From assembly GCA_018819175.1 (NCBI GenBank), contig JAHJQQ010000019.1, positions 1 through 64,000 of the forward strand: a stretch of DNA of 64,000 bases, read 5' to 3'. Position 1 is the stretch's first letter. Every line of letters starts with the position of its first letter. This document shows positions 33,799 to 42,155 of the stretch, piece after piece. The notes beneath the pieces were generated by a model that was not told the DNA's origin, did no database searches, and was given only the letters and a program-made list of their open reading frames with translations. Both the position numbers and the translations under genes were made by a program. The stretch is from Gammaproteobacteria bacterium. GTDB lineage: Bacteria; Pseudomonadota; Gammaproteobacteria; Thiohalobacterales; Thiohalobacteraceae.

Positions 33799-36700
33799 AT
33801 GTCTGACGACAACGATAAGAACACAGAGACCGGACCGGAAAATAAGCCTGATGCTCAAGACTCGGTGCAGGAGTCGGCTCAGGCTTCGGAAGAGCCCACC
33901 TACACTGTGCCTGATGATGTTCCTGATGATATTGAGGAACTGAAGCGCACGCGCTCCCTGGGTATGGCCGGCAAGATTGCCTGTGTCTTTATCGACTCAC
34001 CGGTAACGCCCTTATTGATGTTCGCGGCGCTGGCCATTGGCCTGATGGGCCTCATCTTCACGCCGCGCCAGGAAGATCCGCAGATCTCGGTGCCGATGGT
34101 GGATATCTTCGTCCAGTATCCGGGCGCTTCTGCGGAACAGGTCGCGAGTCTGGTCACTGAGCCGCTCGAACGCATCATGAACGGCATTCCCGGTGTGCGC
34201 CATGTGTACTCCATGACCGAGCGTGGTCAGGCCATGGTGACGGTTCGCTTCATTGTTGGCGAACCACTGGGGCCTTCGATTGTGAAGGTGCACGACAAGC
34301 TGCAATCCAATCTGGACAAGATTCCACCCGGTGTCTCGATGCCATTGGTGAAACCAAAGGGCATCGACGATGTGCCTGTGGTCACGCTGACACTCTGGTC
34401 AGAATCCGTGGATGATGCCGCGCTGCGCACCTTGGGTGTGGATGTGCTGCAACGATTGCAGGAGATTCCGAACACCGGACAGGGCTTCGTGGTGGGCGGT
34501 CGTGAAGAACAGATCCGTGTCGAGATCCAACCGGAGCGTCTCACCGGTTACGGTGTCACGCTGGATCAGATTGCGCAAACCATACGTTCAGCGAATTCCG
34601 AAACGCCGGTCGGCTCGGTCGAATCCGGTAACACCAGCTTTTCGGTCTATAGCGGCGCCTTTCTGCGCAATGCCCAGGATCTTTCCCGGCTGGTGATCGG
34701 CAGTTACATGGGCAGCCCCGTCTACCTGCGCGATGTGGCATCGGTGTTTCATGGTCCCGCCGAACCTGAGCGCATGGTGACCTATTACACGGGCCCGGCC
34801 GGCGATGAGAAGGAACAAAGTGCCGCACAGGGTTTGCCCGCCGTGACCATCGCGCTGGCCAAGAAAGAAGGTAGCAACGGTGTCACGGTCGCCACTGAGA
34901 TCCTTGCCAAGCTGGAGCAGCTCAAAGGTCATCTGATCCCGTCCAATGTGCATGTCAGTGTTACCCGCGATTATGGCAAGACGGCCAATACCAAGGTCAA
35001 TGAATTGCTGAGCGCCTTGTTCGAAGCGGCCATTGCCGTGTCCATTCTGTGCTTGATCGGCCTCGGCAAGCGGGCGGCCTTTGTGGTGATCTCGGTTATC
35101 CCGGTCGTGATTCTGGTCACTATCGCCTCGGCCTGGATTCTGGAATACACCATTGATCGTGTCAGTCTGTTCGCGCTGATTTTCTCCATTGGTATTCTGG
35201 TCGATGACGCGACAGTGGTGGTGGAGAACATCTTCCGTCGCTGGATGGTCGCCGGTAAGACTACCTTAACGATTGCGATTGATGCGGTACGCGAAGTCGG
35301 TAACCCGACCATCCTGGCAACCCTGACCATCATCAGTGCCTTACTGCCGATGGGTTTCGTCAGTGGATTGATGGGACCTTATATGCGCCCCATCCCCGTA
35401 CTGGGCGCCTGCGCGATGTTCTTCTCACTGATCGCGGCCTTTGTCTTCACGCCCTGGTTCACCATGCGCGTGCGTCCTGCCAATGTTGAGGCATTCCGCA
35501 AGGCCGAAGAACGCGAGAAGGCCACCCACAAAATCATTGGTCGCTATTACGATCCCATCATCAAGCCGCTGATCGAGAATCGCACACTGGGTGTGGCATT
35601 CCTGGTCAGCGTCATTGTGCTCACCGCCGCCGCGTGTGTCTTGTTCTACACCAAGACGGTCGCGGTAAAGATGCTTCCGTTCGACAACAAGCCTGAATTC
35701 AATGTTCTCATCAACATGCCGGAGGGTACTGCGTTACCCATTACGGCGAATGTCGCTCAGGTGCTGACGGCGAAGTTGCAGACGATTCCTGAGGTAACCG
35801 CGCTGCAGAGCTATGTCGGAACGGCGTCGCCCTACAACTTCAACGGCCTGGTCCGTCATTATTATCTGCGTCAACGTCCCTGGCATGCGGATATCCAGGT
35901 GATGCTCAAAGACAAGGATGAGCGCGATCTCAGCAGCCATGAACTTTCTGTAGCCGCGCGCAACTTGCTCACGCCGATCGCCAAGCAACTTGGTGCGCGC
36001 ATACAAGTGGTGGAAATGCCGCCAGGCCCGCCGGTATTGCAGACCGTTGCCGCTGAAATCTATGGCCCGGATGCCGAGACCCGTCGCCAGGTTGCCCGCG
36101 ATATGACGGCCATGTTCGAGCACGTCGAGAATCTGGTCGATGTCGACAACTACATGTCCGAGCCTTTCAGCTACTGGCGTTTTGAAATCGACATGGAGAA
36201 GGCATCGCGGCGCGGTATTACGGCAGATACGATCAATCGCAATCTGTCCATGGCGATGGGCGGGTACAAGTTGGGCGATGTGAAACGTGCCGCGCCCCTG
36301 GAGCCGACGTATATCGTCTTACAGGCGCCGCTTGCCGTTCGTTCACAGCTCGGACGTTTGAACAATCTGCCGATCGCGACCGGCGATGGTCAAACCATTC
36401 CGCTGGGTGAGTTGGGACGCTTTGTGGAAGTGGCGGAAGATCCGTACATCTTCCATACCGATCTGCGACCGATGGAATACGTCACCGGTGAGATGGAAGG
36501 CCGGCTCGGTGCGCCCATCTACGGCATGTATGGCATCGAGGATCTGCTGGAAGACTACACCACGCCCGATGGTGTGAAGATCACCGGCATGCCGCATGGT
36601 TTGATCGGGCCGCCGCACACCGATCAGAAGAGTGGTTTCGAATGGACCGGTGAATGGACCGTGACCTACGAAACCTTCCGCGACATGGGCCTCGCCTTCA

Positions 36701-37206
36701 TGGCCGCGCTGATCCTCATTTACGGCCTGATCGTGCTCGAGTTCCGCAACTATGCACTGGCCGGTCTGATCATGGCGCCGATTCCGCTGACGCTGATCGG
36801 CATCATCCCTGGCCATCTGATTCTCGGCGCGCAATTCACCGCCACCTCGATGATCGGGTTCATCGCCATGGCCGGCATTATCGTGCGCAACTCCATTCTG
36901 CTGGTGGAATTCGTCAAGAACGAAGTCGCCCTCGGTAAGCCGATCCGCGAAGCCGCAGTTGCTGCGGGTCGCACACGTATTCGCCCGATCCTGATCACCT
37001 CGCTGACCAATATGGCCGGTGCTTCGGCGATCCTGACGGATCCTATTTTCCAAGGTATGGCCGCGAGCATTCTGTTTGGAACAGGTCTGGCCACCTTGTT
37101 TACGTTGTTGGTGATACCGCTGGGCTGCATCAGTGCCGAGAAGCATTTCCGTCCGCATGGTTGCGAGGAACTGCAGGAAGAGTCGATGAAGCCGGCTGAG
37201 TCTTAA
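33799..37206 (+). CDS. RND-family inner-membrane efflux pump
   Basis: 1135 aa, RND superfamily with two groups of membrane helices and two large periplasmic loops. TM4 carries the proton-relay pair in FSIGILVDDATVVVENIF. QYPGASAEQVASLVTEPLE follows the first helix, and GIIVRNSILLVEFVKN is in the second half. It is about 100 residues longer than AcrB, with an acidic, disordered cytoplasmic N-terminal extension of about 65 residues. It resembles HAE-type (organic or lipid substrate) pumps more than metal pumps, since the CusA-type methionine motifs are not evident. It works with the adaptor upstream. The substrate is unknown, and the context suggests sulfur or envelope material. Confidence 0.9.
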   Translation: MSDDNDKNTETGPENKPDAQDSVQESAQASEEPTYTVPDDVPDDIEELKRTRSLGMAGKIACVFIDSPVTPLLMFAALAIGLMGLIFTPRQEDPQISVPMVDIFVQYPGASAEQVASLVTEPLERIMNGIPGVRHVYSMTERGQAMVTVRFIVGEPLGPSIVKVHDKLQSNLDKIPPGVSMPLVKPKGIDDVPVVTLTLWSESVDDAALRTLGVDVLQRLQEIPNTGQGFVVGGREEQIRVEIQPERLTGYGVTLDQIAQTIRSANSETPVGSVESGNTSFSVYSGAFLRNAQDLSRLVIGSYMGSPVYLRDVASVFHGPAEPERMVTYYTGPAGDEKEQSAAQGLPAVTIALAKKEGSNGVTVATEILAKLEQLKGHLIPSNVHVSVTRDYGKTANTKVNELLSALFEAAIAVSILCLIGLGKRAAFVVISVIPVVILVTIASAWILEYTIDRVSLFALIFSIGILVDDATVVVENIFRRWMVAGKTTLTIAIDAVREVGNPTILATLTIISALLPMGFVSGLMGPYMRPIPVLGACAMFFSLIAAFVFTPWFTMRVRPANVEAFRKAEEREKATHKIIGRYYDPIIKPLIENRTLGVAFLVSVIVLTAAACVLFYTKTVAVKMLPFDNKPEFNVLINMPEGTALPITANVAQVLTAKLQTIPEVTALQSYVGTASPYNFNGLVRHYYLRQRPWHADIQVMLKDKDERDLSSHELSVAARNLLTPIAKQLGARIQVVEMPPGPPVLQTVAAEIYGPDAETRRQVARDMTAMFEHVENLVDVDNYMSEPFSYWRFEIDMEKASRRGITADTINRNLSMAMGGYKLGDVKRAAPLEPTYIVLQAPLAVRSQLGRLNNLPIATGDGQTIPLGELGRFVEVAEDPYIFHTDLRPMEYVTGEMEGRLGAPIYGMYGIEDLLEDYTTPDGVKITGMPHGLIGPPHTDQKSGFEWTGEWTVTYETFRDMGLAFMAALILIYGLIVLEFRNYALAGLIMAPIPLTLIGIIPGHLILGAQFTATSMIGFIAMAGIIVRNSILLVEFVKNEVALGKPIREAAVAAGRTRIRPILITSLTNMAGASAILTDPIFQGMAASILFGTGLATLFTLLVIPLGCISAEKHFRPHGCEELQEESMKPAES

Positions 37207-37299
37207 AGGAAGGTAATGATTTTCTGAGGACGCAGGGTGCCAGGAGTAGGAGCCTGCGAGTGTTCAAACGGCAGTTGCCGTCGTGTCGGAGGAATAAAA

Positions 37300-38283
37300 A
37301 TGGAACAGGACTTTAGAGATAACAGCGCAACGCACAGCCAGGTACATCGGCCTGTGCGCAAGCGTATCGGAATACTGGTCGCCACGTTGATCGGCGCCGG
37401 TGCCGTTCACGCCCAGGAGGCTGTGCAGCCTCAAGCACCGTCAACGCCGGGTTGGGGTCAAGCGCCAGCTTATGGTGCACAACCGGGCAGCGCGCCGCCA
37501 CCGCCTGGACCTTATGCACCCGCGATGGCGCCACCACCGGGATATCCAGCTTATGGCCAGATGCCACCCAGCTTCCGTCCTGATCCGGAGCTTGAGGCGG
37601 CGCGTAACCAAGCGCCCGCAGCCTCTGCTGGTCAGCAACCGACGGGTGGTGCGGCCTCATCAGGATGGGCTCCGCCACCGCCGCAGGATCGATACCGTCG
37701 TCAGGGTGGTATTACCCGCGAAGAGTTTTTAAGCCAACAGAACGCACGGCGTGCCGAGATGGATAAGCGCATGCAGGAAGCGCAGGCACAGCGTGATCAG
37801 GCCTGGCAGCAGCGTGATGCCGCCAATGCCACGGCCAGTGCCGATGCCAAGGCACGACAGGATCAGCTCTACAAGGAAATGCAGGAGCGTGAAGCGCAAA
37901 TCCAGAAAGAAATGGATCAGCGCAAGGCCGAGCTGCAGAAAGAGATGCAGGCGCGCGAGGAAGAGATGCGCAAACGTGATGAGGAATTTGCCGCCCAACG
38001 TCAGCAGTACGCGCCCAGTTATGCGCCCAGTTACGCGCCGTATCCGCAGGCACAGGCACCGTCACAGAATGTTGCGCCACAGGGTTACGCGCCGCCGCCT
38101 GCCTATGCACCGCCCGGTCCGCAATGGCGTCCCGGTTATGGTCCCTATCCGCAGCCGGGTGGTTATGCCTATGCACCACCGCCGGGATATGGTCCGCCAC
38201 CCGCCTGGGGAGCCGCACCTTACCCGCAAGGTTTGCCGGCACCCGCGGCAGGTACACCGACCACCCCGGGCACTGGGCAATAG
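37300..38283 (+). CDS. Secreted Pro/Gly/Tyr/Gln-rich protein with central coiled coil
   Basis: 327 aa from ATG 37300, with GGAGG 10 bases upstream. The signal peptide is cleaved after AHA (about residue 38). N-terminal and C-terminal regions are Pro/Gly/Tyr/Ala-rich low-complexity sequence (YAPAMAPPPGYPAYGQ; PGYGPYPQPGGYAYAPPPGY). A charged coiled coil of about 100 residues (about 140-245, EMQEREAQIQKEMDQRKAEL) lies in between. No family recognised. The composition resembles structural envelope proteins, and it lies three genes upstream of the sulfur globule protein. Confidence 0.75.
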   Translation: MEQDFRDNSATHSQVHRPVRKRIGILVATLIGAGAVHAQEAVQPQAPSTPGWGQAPAYGAQPGSAPPPPGPYAPAMAPPPGYPAYGQMPPSFRPDPELEAARNQAPAASAGQQPTGGAASSGWAPPPPQDRYRRQGGITREEFLSQQNARRAEMDKRMQEAQAQRDQAWQQRDAANATASADAKARQDQLYKEMQEREAQIQKEMDQRKAELQKEMQAREEEMRKRDEEFAAQRQQYAPSYAPSYAPYPQAQAPSQNVAPQGYAPPPAYAPPGPQWRPGYGPYPQPGGYAYAPPPGYGPPPAWGAAPYPQGLPAPAAGTPTTPGTGQ

Positions 38284-38298
38284 CAGGAGTGAATGCGC

Positions 38299-39090
38299 AT
38301 GACGGTGAGCATGTCCCAACCTCTGCAGTGCAGTTACAGCATTGTCTGCTGGCACTGTGCAGTGGTGGTTATGACATTGCTCGTCAGCGGCTGTGGCGGC
38401 AACGGTACGGCGCCCTCGCAAAATGCGACGACCCAGTCGCCGTCAGCTATTCCTCCAGGTGCTTATCCCGTACCGGTATATATCCAGACCGTACCGGGTT
38501 ATGGGCAGGGTACTCAACAACCGGTTCAGGGTTGGGTTATGCAACAGCCTCCACAGGGGCAACTGCAGCCGCAACAACAGTTGCACATGCAGCCGCAGGT
38601 ACCGTCGCCTTACGGCGTAGCGCCCACGCCGGCGCCGAGCCGCAACGACAACCCCTGGGCATCACAGGCACAGCAGCAGCGCTATGCGAACAGCTGGGCC
38701 AGCAGTCAACCCTGGACGCCGACAGATCAAAGCGGTGGCACGGCAACCGGACGTTTCCGACCGTTAGAGGGCGAAACGCAGCAGAGCAATACGGCAGCAC
38801 CACCGGTGGTAACGCCTTATGACCAGGCCTATGGCAGCAGTAAACGTCCGTTGCCAACCGCGCCTTACTACGGTGGATATGGCACTGCGTATCCCGGCGT
38901 TTACCCGAATCAGTACGCGGGTGGTTGGCCAGGGGCTTATGGCGGCGGATATCCGGGTGCATGGCCAGGCGGTTACGGCGGTGGTTACCCGGGTGTTTGG
39001 CCGGGTGGCTATGGCGGCGGGTTTCCCGGTGGTTGGCCCGGCGGTTACGGCGGAGGTCCGTTCGGTGGGTTTCCGGGCATGGGTTGGTAA
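38299..39090 (+). CDS. Pro/Gly/Tyr/Trp-rich lipoprotein
   Basis: 263 aa from ATG 38299 (AGGAG 9 bases upstream; ATG 38293 is too close). A hydrophobic segment ends in lipobox VSGC (Cys about 32). The middle is Gln/Pro-rich. The C-terminal 75 residues are a tandem repeat of the pattern PGxWPGGYGGGx (for example GGYPGAWPGGYGGGYPGVW), ending PGMGW. It is probably a structural, surface or envelope lipoprotein. 15 bp after the preceding gene. No family recognised. Confidence 0.7.
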   Translation: MTVSMSQPLQCSYSIVCWHCAVVVMTLLVSGCGGNGTAPSQNATTQSPSAIPPGAYPVPVYIQTVPGYGQGTQQPVQGWVMQQPPQGQLQPQQQLHMQPQVPSPYGVAPTPAPSRNDNPWASQAQQQRYANSWASSQPWTPTDQSGGTATGRFRPLEGETQQSNTAAPPVVTPYDQAYGSSKRPLPTAPYYGGYGTAYPGVYPNQYAGGWPGAYGGGYPGAWPGGYGGGYPGVWPGGYGGGFPGGWPGGYGGGPFGGFPGMGW

Positions 39091-39141
39091 GGCGTCCGCT
39101 GAGAATGATGAGGTTTAGTAATGCAGTAGTAGTGCAGCAGT

Positions 39142-39180
39142 GATCTTCGTGCATCCGATACCAATGGAAATACGAAGATC
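39142..39180 (+). promoter_or_regulatory. Long-loop hairpin upstream of the sulfur globule gene
   Basis: A perfect 9-bp inverted repeat GATCTTCGT (39142-39150) / ACGAAGATC (39172-39180) with a 21-base spacer lies in the 206-bp gap before the sulfur globule gene. The gap is the longest in the cluster and may hold a separate promoter. The function of the repeat (operator or RNA structure) is not determinable. Confidence 0.4.
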
Positions 39181-39296
39181 GTAGTAAACCGACAGTGAGT
39201 GCAGTCCCTCCGCGCACTGTTAACAGGTTGTTACCGAGGGTGTAGTTGGCACGATTCCCGTGTCAGTTGATTGCAATCAGATCGGAGGATCAAGCA

Positions 39297-39761
39297 ATGA
39301 TTACGTTCAAAAAAGCAATGTTGATCGCGGCTATCGCCACGGCACTCCCACTCTCATCCGCTCAGGCATGGTGGGGCGGTGATGGTTGGGACAACGATGG
39401 CTATAACGATGGTTGGGGTGACGGCGTCGGTGACATGTTCGGCGACGGCGACTTCAACATGGGCTTCAGCGGTCGCAGCAGCGGTCGTGGCTATGGTCGT
39501 GGTACCGGCCGCAATCGTTACTACGGCGGCAACCGTTACTACGACGGTTATGGCCCTGGTTATGGCTATGGCCCTGGTCCTGGCTATGGATACGGTCCTG
39601 GCCCGGGTTATGGCTACGGTGGCCCTGGTTATGGCTATGGTGGCCCGGCCTACGGTGGTGGTCCTGGCTACGGCTACGGTGCTCCTGGTTATGCCCAGCC
39701 GCCCGGCTATCCGCAGCAGGCACCGCAGCAGGCGCCGCAACAAGCTCCTGCCCAGCGGTAA
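39297..39761 (+). CDS. Sulfur globule envelope protein homologue
   Basis: 154 aa from ATG 39297 with GGAGG 8 bases upstream. A clean signal peptide ends SSAQA|WWGG. Directly after come WDNDGYNDGWGDGVGDMFGD and GDFNMGFSGR, the Gly/Asp/Asn-rich core with GDMFGDGDFNM that I recognise from Sgp proteins of Allochromatium and relatives. Then follow RGYGRG and a tail of Tyr/Gly/Pro repeats (GYGPGPGYGYG). Sgp proteins coat periplasmic sulfur globules in purple and colourless sulfur bacteria. The protein is somewhat longer than SgpA/B because of the repeat tail. Its place inside an RND/dynamin cluster is not one I know from described sgp loci. Confidence 0.82.
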   Translation: MITFKKAMLIAAIATALPLSSAQAWWGGDGWDNDGYNDGWGDGVGDMFGDGDFNMGFSGRSSGRGYGRGTGRNRYYGGNRYYDGYGPGYGYGPGPGYGYGPGPGYGYGGPGYGYGGPAYGGGPGYGYGAPGYAQPPGYPQQAPQQAPQQAPAQR

Positions 39762-39773
39762 TGGCCGCGAGTA

Positions 39774-39800
39774 GGGATCCGCAGATCGGCTGCGGGTCCC
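39774..39800 (+). terminator. Hairpin just after the sulfur globule gene
   Basis: An 11-bp stem GGGATCCGCAG / CTGCGGGTCCC (one G-T wobble) with loop ATCGG starts 12 bases after the stop codon. There is no T run, so it is more likely a partial terminator or a 3'-end stabiliser, giving the structural gene a higher mRNA level than genes after it. Confidence 0.5.
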
Positions 39801-39859
39801 TCTCGGTTACTGGATAGAGCCGCTCTGCACGGGCAGGGCGGCCCAGCGGGACCGCTGTG

Positions 39860-40666
39860 ATGTCGCGTTATGTCTTCATCGTTGGCATGGGTATGGCGTT
39901 GTTGTTGTTTGCAGCGCAACCCCAGGCGCAAGGCCCGGCACTGGAATTTTCCGCCGAGGCGGTGCAGATGGCACCCGATAAACAATTACGCACGGCACGT
40001 ATGTATGTAGGCCATGAACGAGTGCGTAAGGAATACACCGATAACGGACAGCAGGTTATCGAGATTGTTGACTGGGGTCGGGGTCGCGTGATTTTGCTGA
40101 TGCCGGAACAGAAGACTTATATGGAAAGCAGTACGGCGGAGCAGACGCAAATACTGCCACGCCGGGCAGGGGAGGATACCAATCCCTGCTTGAGTATGCC
40201 CAGTCTGCAATGTCGTTATCTCGGCCAGGAAACCTTGTCCGGACGCAGCGTGGATAAATGGGAAATGCTGGCGCAACGCGATGGAATAACCGAACGCAGC
40301 CTGCATTGGATAGACCCGCAACGGCAGATGCCATTGCGACAGATTTTACCTGACGGCAGGCTCACCGAGTTGACACTGCTCGGCCAGCAGACGCTCAACG
40401 GTCGTCAGGTTGAGCACTGGGAACAGTCATCGTCGTTACCGGACGGCGAGGTTCAGCGAGTATCGCAGTGGTACGACCCGCAACTGCAGATCGCTATTCG
40501 AGAAGAGTTGCCCGGTGGTTATTTCAGGGAGTTGCGCAACATCGTGGTTGCGTTGCAGCCCGCACAGTTATTCGAGGTCCCCGCTGGATACCAGCGGTTG
40601 GAAAGGCCGGCACGGGCGCTCGGTGGTGCTGGCGAAAATACGTCTACAGTAGCAGCGCCGCCCTAG
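39860..40666 (+). CDS. Periplasmic DUF4412-like protein
   Basis: 268 aa from ATG 39860 (GTG 39857 is also in frame). The signal peptide is cleaved near AQA (about residue 24). The mature protein is beta-rich with two similar blocks: a LGQETLSGRSVDKWEM segment and, about 55 residues later, LGQQTLNGRQVEHWEQ, each followed by a line of HW/QWYDPQ type (LHWIDPQRQMPLRQ; SQWYDPQLQIAIRE). It therefore appears to be internally duplicated. The pattern recalls lipoprotein-carrier or DUF4412-like folds. Function unknown. Confidence 0.6.
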   Translation: MSRYVFIVGMGMALLLFAAQPQAQGPALEFSAEAVQMAPDKQLRTARMYVGHERVRKEYTDNGQQVIEIVDWGRGRVILLMPEQKTYMESSTAEQTQILPRRAGEDTNPCLSMPSLQCRYLGQETLSGRSVDKWEMLAQRDGITERSLHWIDPQRQMPLRQILPDGRLTELTLLGQQTLNGRQVEHWEQSSSLPDGEVQRVSQWYDPQLQIAIREELPGGYFRELRNIVVALQPAQLFEVPAGYQRLERPARALGGAGENTSTVAAPP

Positions 40667-40702
40667 ATAAATGATTCAAAAGATTCATTGGAGACCGCCG
40701 AC

Positions 40703-41470
40703 ATGAAATTCATTCAGCACCTTCTCAGCAAAGGCTTGATTATCGCCATAGCCATATTGGCTGCACTGGGATATCACTTCCGCGCGGACCTGTTTCCGCA
40801 ATGGTTCAAAGCGCCGGCATCGGAAGAGCAGTCGGCGCAGCAATCGAGTCCGGCGGATGCGGCTCCGGATATATCGCCAGTTGCGTCGCCTGCTATATCA
40901 CAGGATGTGCCGCCGGCACCACCCTCTGTGGCGGCCGTGCCGGCACCCGCACAGGAGGCTCCGGCCGCGCCAATGGAAGCGCCACCGGCATTCTCAGAAC
41001 CGATGTCAGCGCAGACTGAGCAGCTGCCGCCACCCAGATACGCGCCGGTAGACGACTCGAAGGCCGCGCCAGCAGTTCCACAAGCTCCGGTGTCAGCTGC
41101 ACCACAAGAAAATACCGCGACCTCAAGTACCGATAATGCGGACGTCTCTGCAGCACCCGTAGAAACCGCGGCATCCCTGGATGCCGCGCGTGCGGCCTTC
41201 TGGGCGCAGGATTTCGAGCAGGCCGAAAAGCTTTATCAGCAGCTTGCCTCCGCCGATCCCACCGCCGCCGATGCGCTCGGTGAGTTGGGTAATCTGTATT
41301 ACACGCAAGGCCGCTGGAACGATGCTGCCGAGGCCTATGCGGGTGCAGTGCCCCGCCTGGCAGCGGTCGGCGATATTCCACGCGCCCGGCATTTACTCCG
41401 TGTTTTGGACGGGCTTGATCCGGCGCGCGCAAAGGCGGTTTGGGAATCCATCTCCGCAGGCGGTGGTTGA
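40703..41470 (+). CDS. Membrane-anchored TPR protein
   Basis: 255 aa from ATG 40703 (GGAG 11 bases upstream; an in-frame TTG at 40688 is less likely). One N-terminal transmembrane helix (about residues 10-27), a long Pro/Ala-rich periplasmic linker (about 35-155), then TPR-like helices (about 160-250, with AQDFEQAEKLYQQLASADP and ALGELGNLYYTQGRWNDAAE). It is a scaffold-type protein, presumably gathering partners of the cluster in the periplasm. Confidence 0.75.
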   Translation: MKFIQHLLSKGLIIAIAILAALGYHFRADLFPQWFKAPASEEQSAQQSSPADAAPDISPVASPAISQDVPPAPPSVAAVPAPAQEAPAAPMEAPPAFSEPMSAQTEQLPPPRYAPVDDSKAAPAVPQAPVSAAPQENTATSSTDNADVSAAPVETAASLDAARAAFWAQDFEQAEKLYQQLASADPTAADALGELGNLYYTQGRWNDAAEAYAGAVPRLAAVGDIPRARHLLRVLDGLDPARAKAVWESISAGGG

Positions 41471-41547
41471 ACGCGTGTAACGGCGATGTTCCCGGTCTCG
41501 GGTGCGGATCCGGTTCCGACATTCTTTGATTGAAGGTTGCACAAGAT

Positions 41548-42108
41548 ATGACGAACTCAGCACCCGACAATGATCCGAAACCCACTGAAACCCAATCGCT
41601 TCAGGGCGAAGTAGGTGGCAGCTCGGATGGCATGGCCGGCATGTCTGTGTGCATGGATAAATTTGCGCGCAGCTTCGAGGCCAGCGCACGGCGTTGGGAG
41701 CTGATTGTTTATCCGCTGTTGTTCGCCTTCGTACTGTTGGCAGCCTATGGGTTCTTTTTGATCTACCAGCTGACCAACAGCGTAAGTCATATCACCGGTC
41801 GCATGGATGTGATTGCCGAGCGGATGGTGGTGATTTCCGATGACATGCATCAGGTCTCGGAAGATTTCAGTTCCGTGACCGGCAATATGAATCAAATAAC
41901 CGGGAATATCGGGCAGATGACTGCGAGCATGCAGCATCAGGATCAGGCGATCACGGCTATGTCCGATAGTGTGGAGCGAATGACTCAGTCGATGTCGGTC
42001 ATGTCGGTGTCTGTTTATGAAATGCGCTACGACACCAGATCGATGGGACGCAACCTGCAGAACACGACCGGGCCGATGCGGTTTATGAATACCTTTGTGC
42101 CCTGGTAG
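41548..42108 (+). CDS. Single-span membrane coiled-coil protein
   Basis: 186 aa from ATG 41548 (GAAGG upstream; TTG 41530 possible). A cytoplasmic N-terminal 50 residues, a transmembrane helix (about 52-76, LLFAFVLLAAYGFFLIYQL) and a Met/Gln/Ser-rich coiled coil (about 80-170, with repeated ITGNMNQITGNIGQMTASM pattern) resembling chemoreceptor-type helical bundles without the signalling tip. No family recognised. It directly precedes the dynamin-like gene, 47 bp away. Confidence 0.7.
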   Translation: MTNSAPDNDPKPTETQSLQGEVGGSSDGMAGMSVCMDKFARSFEASARRWELIVYPLLFAFVLLAAYGFFLIYQLTNSVSHITGRMDVIAERMVVISDDMHQVSEDFSSVTGNMNQITGNIGQMTASMQHQDQAITAMSDSVERMTQSMSVMSVSVYEMRYDTRSMGRNLQNTTGPMRFMNTFVPW

Positions 42109-42155
42109 CAACGCGGTGCTCCTGCACCGGTGCGACCTTGGGAGGAGTAATAACT

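Noticed and set aside
36343..37158. 271-codon minus-strand frame inside the RND pump gene
   Set aside because: Antisense shadow of conserved membrane segments; very His/Asp/Arg-rich and featureless.
38935..39080. Tandem short repeats that could look like a CRISPR or VNTR array
   Set aside because: They are in-frame codon repeats for PGxWPGGYGGG in a protein-coding gene, without spacers.
39246..39261. Second possible sigma-54 promoter before the sulfur globule gene
   Set aside because: TTGGCACG is perfect for -24, but the -12 position has GT instead of GC, a change that normally abolishes activity.
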